From NCBI RefSeq assembly GCF_900116205.1, contig NZ_FOZS01000002.1:248001-312000 (forward strand): a DNA stretch of 64,000 bases, read 5' to 3'. This stretch comes from Halostagnicola kamekurae. GTDB lineage: Archaea; Halobacteriota; Halobacteria; Halobacteriales; Natrialbaceae. Below the pieces are notes generated by a model. That model did no database searches. It was not told where the DNA came from and worked only from the letters and a program-made list of their open reading frames with translations. Positions within the stretch are counted from its first letter, which is position 1, and each line of letters starts with the position of its first letter. The position numbers and the translations under genes were made by a program. Positions 61,273 through 64,000 of the stretch are shown piece after piece.

Positions 61273-62292
61273 TTACAGCCGACTGACCGCGCCGATCGCA
61301 CTCGAGAGCGGCGGCGCGTCGAAGAGATCGAGTCCGGTGTATGCGTTGGTGCCTGCACAGTAGAGGTCTCGAGCCGTCTCGATGACTTCCTCGTCGAGCG
61401 GTTCCGGGTCCCGTTCGCACAGCGACTTCCAGTCGGCGACGTCGCGGCGCTCGGCCTCGGCTTTGGCGTGCTTGACCGACTCGACCCACTCGGGCTGGGT
61501 CCGCTTGTGGTACTGTCGGAGCACCTCCTTCGATAGCTGGGTCCCCTCGTGGCTGAACCGGTTCTCGTCGAACGTGCCGACCACGTCGGCGACCCGAATC
61601 TCGCCGTCGAAGGTGAGACACTCGATCTTGCCGTCCTGGTGGACCAGGTCGGCCCCGGTCGCCTGCTCGGTGATGATCTCGTTGACTTCGCGAGCGAGCG
61701 CTTCGAGGTCCGTGATCGACGCCTCGCCCGCGATGTAATCAGCCTCCTCGCGGTCGAGGTATCGGTCGCCCTCCTCGTACTTCGTCGAAAACTCGACGAT
61801 GGGTTCGTCGAGGTCGACGGGTTCGTCGGGCCAACTCGAGAACTCGAGGCCGTGGTCCGCCGGTTCGGTCCGCCGGCGGAGACTCGAGCCAATCGGCACC
61901 GTGTTCCGGAAGACGATCTCGAGGGGGATCAGGTAGTTAGAGCCCGCCTCGGCGTGATAGGACTCGTAGTCGTACTCTCTCCCCTCGTTCGGGAGGTCGG
62001 GAACCTGCGTCAGATCGATCTCCATCTCCCAGGGCGGGCGCGACGCGTCTTCGAGTCGGCTCACGTCGCCGTTCACGCCGACGCCGCGGTAGTGGGTCGG
62101 TACGCCCGCCCGCTCGAGCAGTTCGAAGTTGAACGCGCCCATCGTACAGAGCGTCGCTCCCTTCTGTGGGATCTGGTCCGGCATCTTGCCCCAATCGAAC
62201 ACCGAGTAATCGTCGGTGAAGACGAACGCGCCGCGGCCGAGCGAGTCGGCCGTCGCCGGTTCCTCGATGCGAAACTCCTTGACGCTCGTCAT
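61273..62292 (-). CDS. purC: Phosphoribosylaminoimidazole-succinocarboxamide synthase
   Basis: A 339-residue SAICAR synthetase of the long archaeal form: [51 protein letters not shown], the [19 protein letters not shown] substrate loop, and the catalytic [47 protein letters not shown]. It is about 100 residues longer than bacterial PurC, as is usual in haloarchaea. The ATG at 62292 is chosen. Purine path genes purS, purQ and purU lie 8 kb away. Confidence 0.95.
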   Translation of the reverse strand: MTSVKEFRIEEPATADSLGRGAFVFTDDYSVFDWGKMPDQIPQKGATLCTMGAFNFELLERAGVPTHYRGVGVNGDVSRLEDASRPPWEMEIDLTQVPDLPNEGREYDYESYHAEAGSNYLIPLEIVFRNTVPIGSSLRRRTEPADHGLEFSSWPDEPVDLDEPIVEFSTKYEEGDRYLDREEADYIAGEASITDLEALAREVNEIITEQATGADLVHQDGKIECLTFDGEIRVADVVGTFDENRFSHEGTQLSKEVLRQYHKRTQPEWVESVKHAKAEAERRDVADWKSLCERDPEPLDEEVIETARDLYCAGTNAYTGLDLFDAPPLSSAIGAVSRL

Positions 62293-62522
62293 TCGTGGCA
62301 CCTCGCCGAGTGGCCCCCGCGGTTCATACTCAACGTGCCGTGTCCCCATGGTAAGAAGGTTTCAGTATTCGTCGCGGATCCGCTCGCTCGATGTACTTAC
62401 AGCGGCTGCGGGCGGGAAGTGTTCGGTTCGAGACGATCCCTCCGGAAGCCGCGCTCGGAGATAGCGGCGACTTCAGCCGCGTTTCACCACGTTTTTGGCG
62501 CTGTAACGGGTTCATTGCTACG

Positions 62523-63896
62523 ATGGAGCGACCGGTGACCGAGGCGGACCTCGAGTTCGAGCATGTTCCCGAGACCGATCAGTCGTTCGAGAACGCGCTC
62601 GAGAAAGCACGGAACAAGAACCGACTCACAGTCGACGACGGGATCGAACTGTTGACGACGGGAACGGACGTCGACGGGATCGACCAGCGACGGAAAGAAC
62701 GGGTCCTCGAGGCCGCGGACCGCCGGCGCGCGGACGTCGTCGGCGAGGAGGTCACCTTCATCGCGAACCTGAACAACAACGTCACGACGGCCTGTAACGT
62801 CGGCTGTCTGTTCTGTAACTTCAAGGACGCCGCCCACACGTTCGAATCCGACGCCGAGATGGAGAGCCAGGGCTTTACCAAAACTCCCGCCGAGTCTCGA
62901 GAGATCGTCAGCAACGCGGCCGACCGGGGTATCTACGAAGTCACCTCAGTTTCGGGGCTCCACCCCGCGTTCGCGCTGGACGACGAACACTTAGAGATCC
63001 TCGAGGCGACCGAAAACCGCAAGGAGGTCAACTTCAAGCCGCCAGAACGGTACGACACCGATCCCGGCACCTACGCCGAACAGATGGAGGCGATGAGCGT
63101 CGACGGCGTCCACGTCCACTCGATGACTCCCGAGGAAGCCTACCACGCTCGGCGTGGGACCGACTGGTCCTACGAGGATGTCTACAGCCGCCTTCGAGAC
63201 GCCGGCCTCGATACCGTCCCCGGCACCGCGGCCGAGATCCTCGTTGAGGAGGTCCGGGAGGTGATCTGCCCCGGCAAGATCAGCACCGACGGTTGGCTCG
63301 AGGCGATGGAAGCCGCGGCCGACGCCGGCCACGGGCTCACCTCGACGATCATGTACGGCCACGTCGAAAACGAGGCTCACCGAGTGATGCACTTAAAACG
63401 CATCCGCGACCTCCAAGAGCGCGTCGACGGCGCGATCGCCGAGTTCGTTCCCCTCTCGTTCATCCACCAGAACACACCGCTGTACGAACACGATGTCGTC
63501 TCCAGCGGCGCGAGCACCGACGAGGACGAACTGCTGATCGCCGTCTCGAGGCTCTTCCTCGACAACATCGATCACATCCAGTCCTCGTGGGTGAAATACG
63601 GCGACCAGCAGGGCCTGAAGATGCTTTCCTGTGGCGCAGACGACTTCATGGGAACGATCCTCTCCGAGGAGATCACCAAACGGGCCGGCGGCGAGTACGG
63701 CGAGTTCCGCTCGGTCGAGGACTACGTCGACCTCATCACCTCGATCGGACGCGTCCCCGTCGAGCGCTCGACGGACTACGAAAAACGCCGCGTCGTCGAC
63801 CCCGACGATCCGCCGTTCGGACCGCAACTCGGGCCGAAAGCCGACGGCACGCCGTTGCTGGCTCGAGGCGACGATACCGTTCCCGCCGACGACTGA
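62523..63896 (+). CDS. cofH: FO synthase subunit 2 (CofH)
   Basis: A 457-residue radical-SAM enzyme that joins tyrosine-derived 4-hydroxybenzyl to the flavin precursor for coenzyme F420. The cluster motif is NVTTACNVGCLFCNF (C-x3-C-x2-C). Other family blocks are SVSGLHPAFALDDEHLEIL, VDGVHVHSMTPEEAYHARRG, GTAAEILVEEVREVICPGKIST and SSWVKYGDQQGLKMLSCGADDFMGTILSEEITKRAGG. Start at the ATG 62523 (MERPVTEADLEF); an upstream in-frame ATG at 62391 adds unmatched basic sequence. CofG is not in the window. Confidence 0.94.
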   Translation: MERPVTEADLEFEHVPETDQSFENALEKARNKNRLTVDDGIELLTTGTDVDGIDQRRKERVLEAADRRRADVVGEEVTFIANLNNNVTTACNVGCLFCNFKDAAHTFESDAEMESQGFTKTPAESREIVSNAADRGIYEVTSVSGLHPAFALDDEHLEILEATENRKEVNFKPPERYDTDPGTYAEQMEAMSVDGVHVHSMTPEEAYHARRGTDWSYEDVYSRLRDAGLDTVPGTAAEILVEEVREVICPGKISTDGWLEAMEAAADAGHGLTSTIMYGHVENEAHRVMHLKRIRDLQERVDGAIAEFVPLSFIHQNTPLYEHDVVSSGASTDEDELLIAVSRLFLDNIDHIQSSWVKYGDQQGLKMLSCGADDFMGTILSEEITKRAGGEYGEFRSVEDYVDLITSIGRVPVERSTDYEKRRVVDPDDPPFGPQLGPKADGTPLLARGDDTVPADD

Positions 63897-64000
63897 CGCC
63901 GTTTTTGCCTCGCAGTCGCGTTCGCGGACTAATCCGAAACCGCTCTCCGTACGCCGTGATCCGTCCGTGTACCACCTGAGACGATGCTTTTTACTCTTCC

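Overview
The window is chromosomal DNA from a haloarchaeon (class Halobacteria). The evidence is high G+C with strong C/G third-position bias, very acidic proteins, short or absent 5' leaders with TATA-like boxes about 25-30 bases before start codons, and family signatures: HTH_10 (Bat-type) regulators, TrmB, halophilic glucose dehydrogenase, gluconate dehydratase, RaSEA, class I HMG-CoA reductase, CofH, and many tiny CxxC zinc proteins. A member of the Natrialbales fits the gene content (for example a large-subunit heme catalase), but the genus cannot be read from the sequence.

Layout. 1-7.2 kb is a proline/amino-acid catabolism locus: PutP-type Na+/solute symporter with a 48-residue membrane companion, proline dehydrogenase, a Bat-type regulator, a divergent aldehyde dehydrogenase (probable P5C dehydrogenase), a 32-residue zinc protein and an IclR regulator with three operator-like repeats upstream. 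7.2-8.6 kb is AT-rich spacer, a ferredoxin-like gene and tRNA-Leu(UAA) with a duplicated 3' end that looks like an attachment site. 9-13 kb is the nadA-nadB-nadC de novo NAD operon. 13-20.5 kb holds a Gfo/Idh/MocA dehydrogenase, an F420-type luciferase-like oxidoreductase, a soluble chemotaxis transducer, HMG-CoA reductase, small membrane proteins and a cupin. 20.5-30.4 kb holds a divergent Nramp-like transporter, isocitrate dehydrogenase, methionine aminopeptidase, HIT and glutaredoxin-like proteins, a CDKAL1-like tRNA methylthiotransferase and an AI-2E family membrane protein.

30.7-41.5 kb is a coherent sugar locus: TrmB regulator, cytosolic GH15 glucoamylase, a complete sugar ABC importer (ATPase, Tat-lipoprotein binding protein, two permeases), gluconate dehydratase and glucose dehydrogenase. 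Together they import oligo-glucans, release glucose inside the cell and feed the semi-phosphorylative Entner-Doudoroff pathway. Matching dyads (TTACY-N8-AGTAA) lie in the promoters of both glucose-oxidising genes and are probable TrmB operators.

41.99-44.87 kb is a low-GC island between two convergent chromosomal genes. It contains one orc1/cdc6 initiator gene broken into three pieces, one of them inverted and one displaced upstream, two related IS6-type insertion sequences, and a small membrane-protein gene. The two IS outer flanks carry the same 8-bp target sequence in opposite orientations, at the exact codon where two of the fragments join. This looks like the relic of an integrated small replicon.

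45-64 kb returns to core functions: an Lrp-TrkA_C regulator whose 5' end appears frameshifted, a PAS/GAF Bat-type regulator, RaSEA (archaeosine), a KatE-type catalase, purS-purQ, purU, purC, an acetamidase/formamidase, a CPBP intramembrane protease and CofH (F420). A run of tiny zinc proteins and one unusual stretch (56136-56279), which is both an ORF and a series of hairpins with atypical codons, deserve attention.
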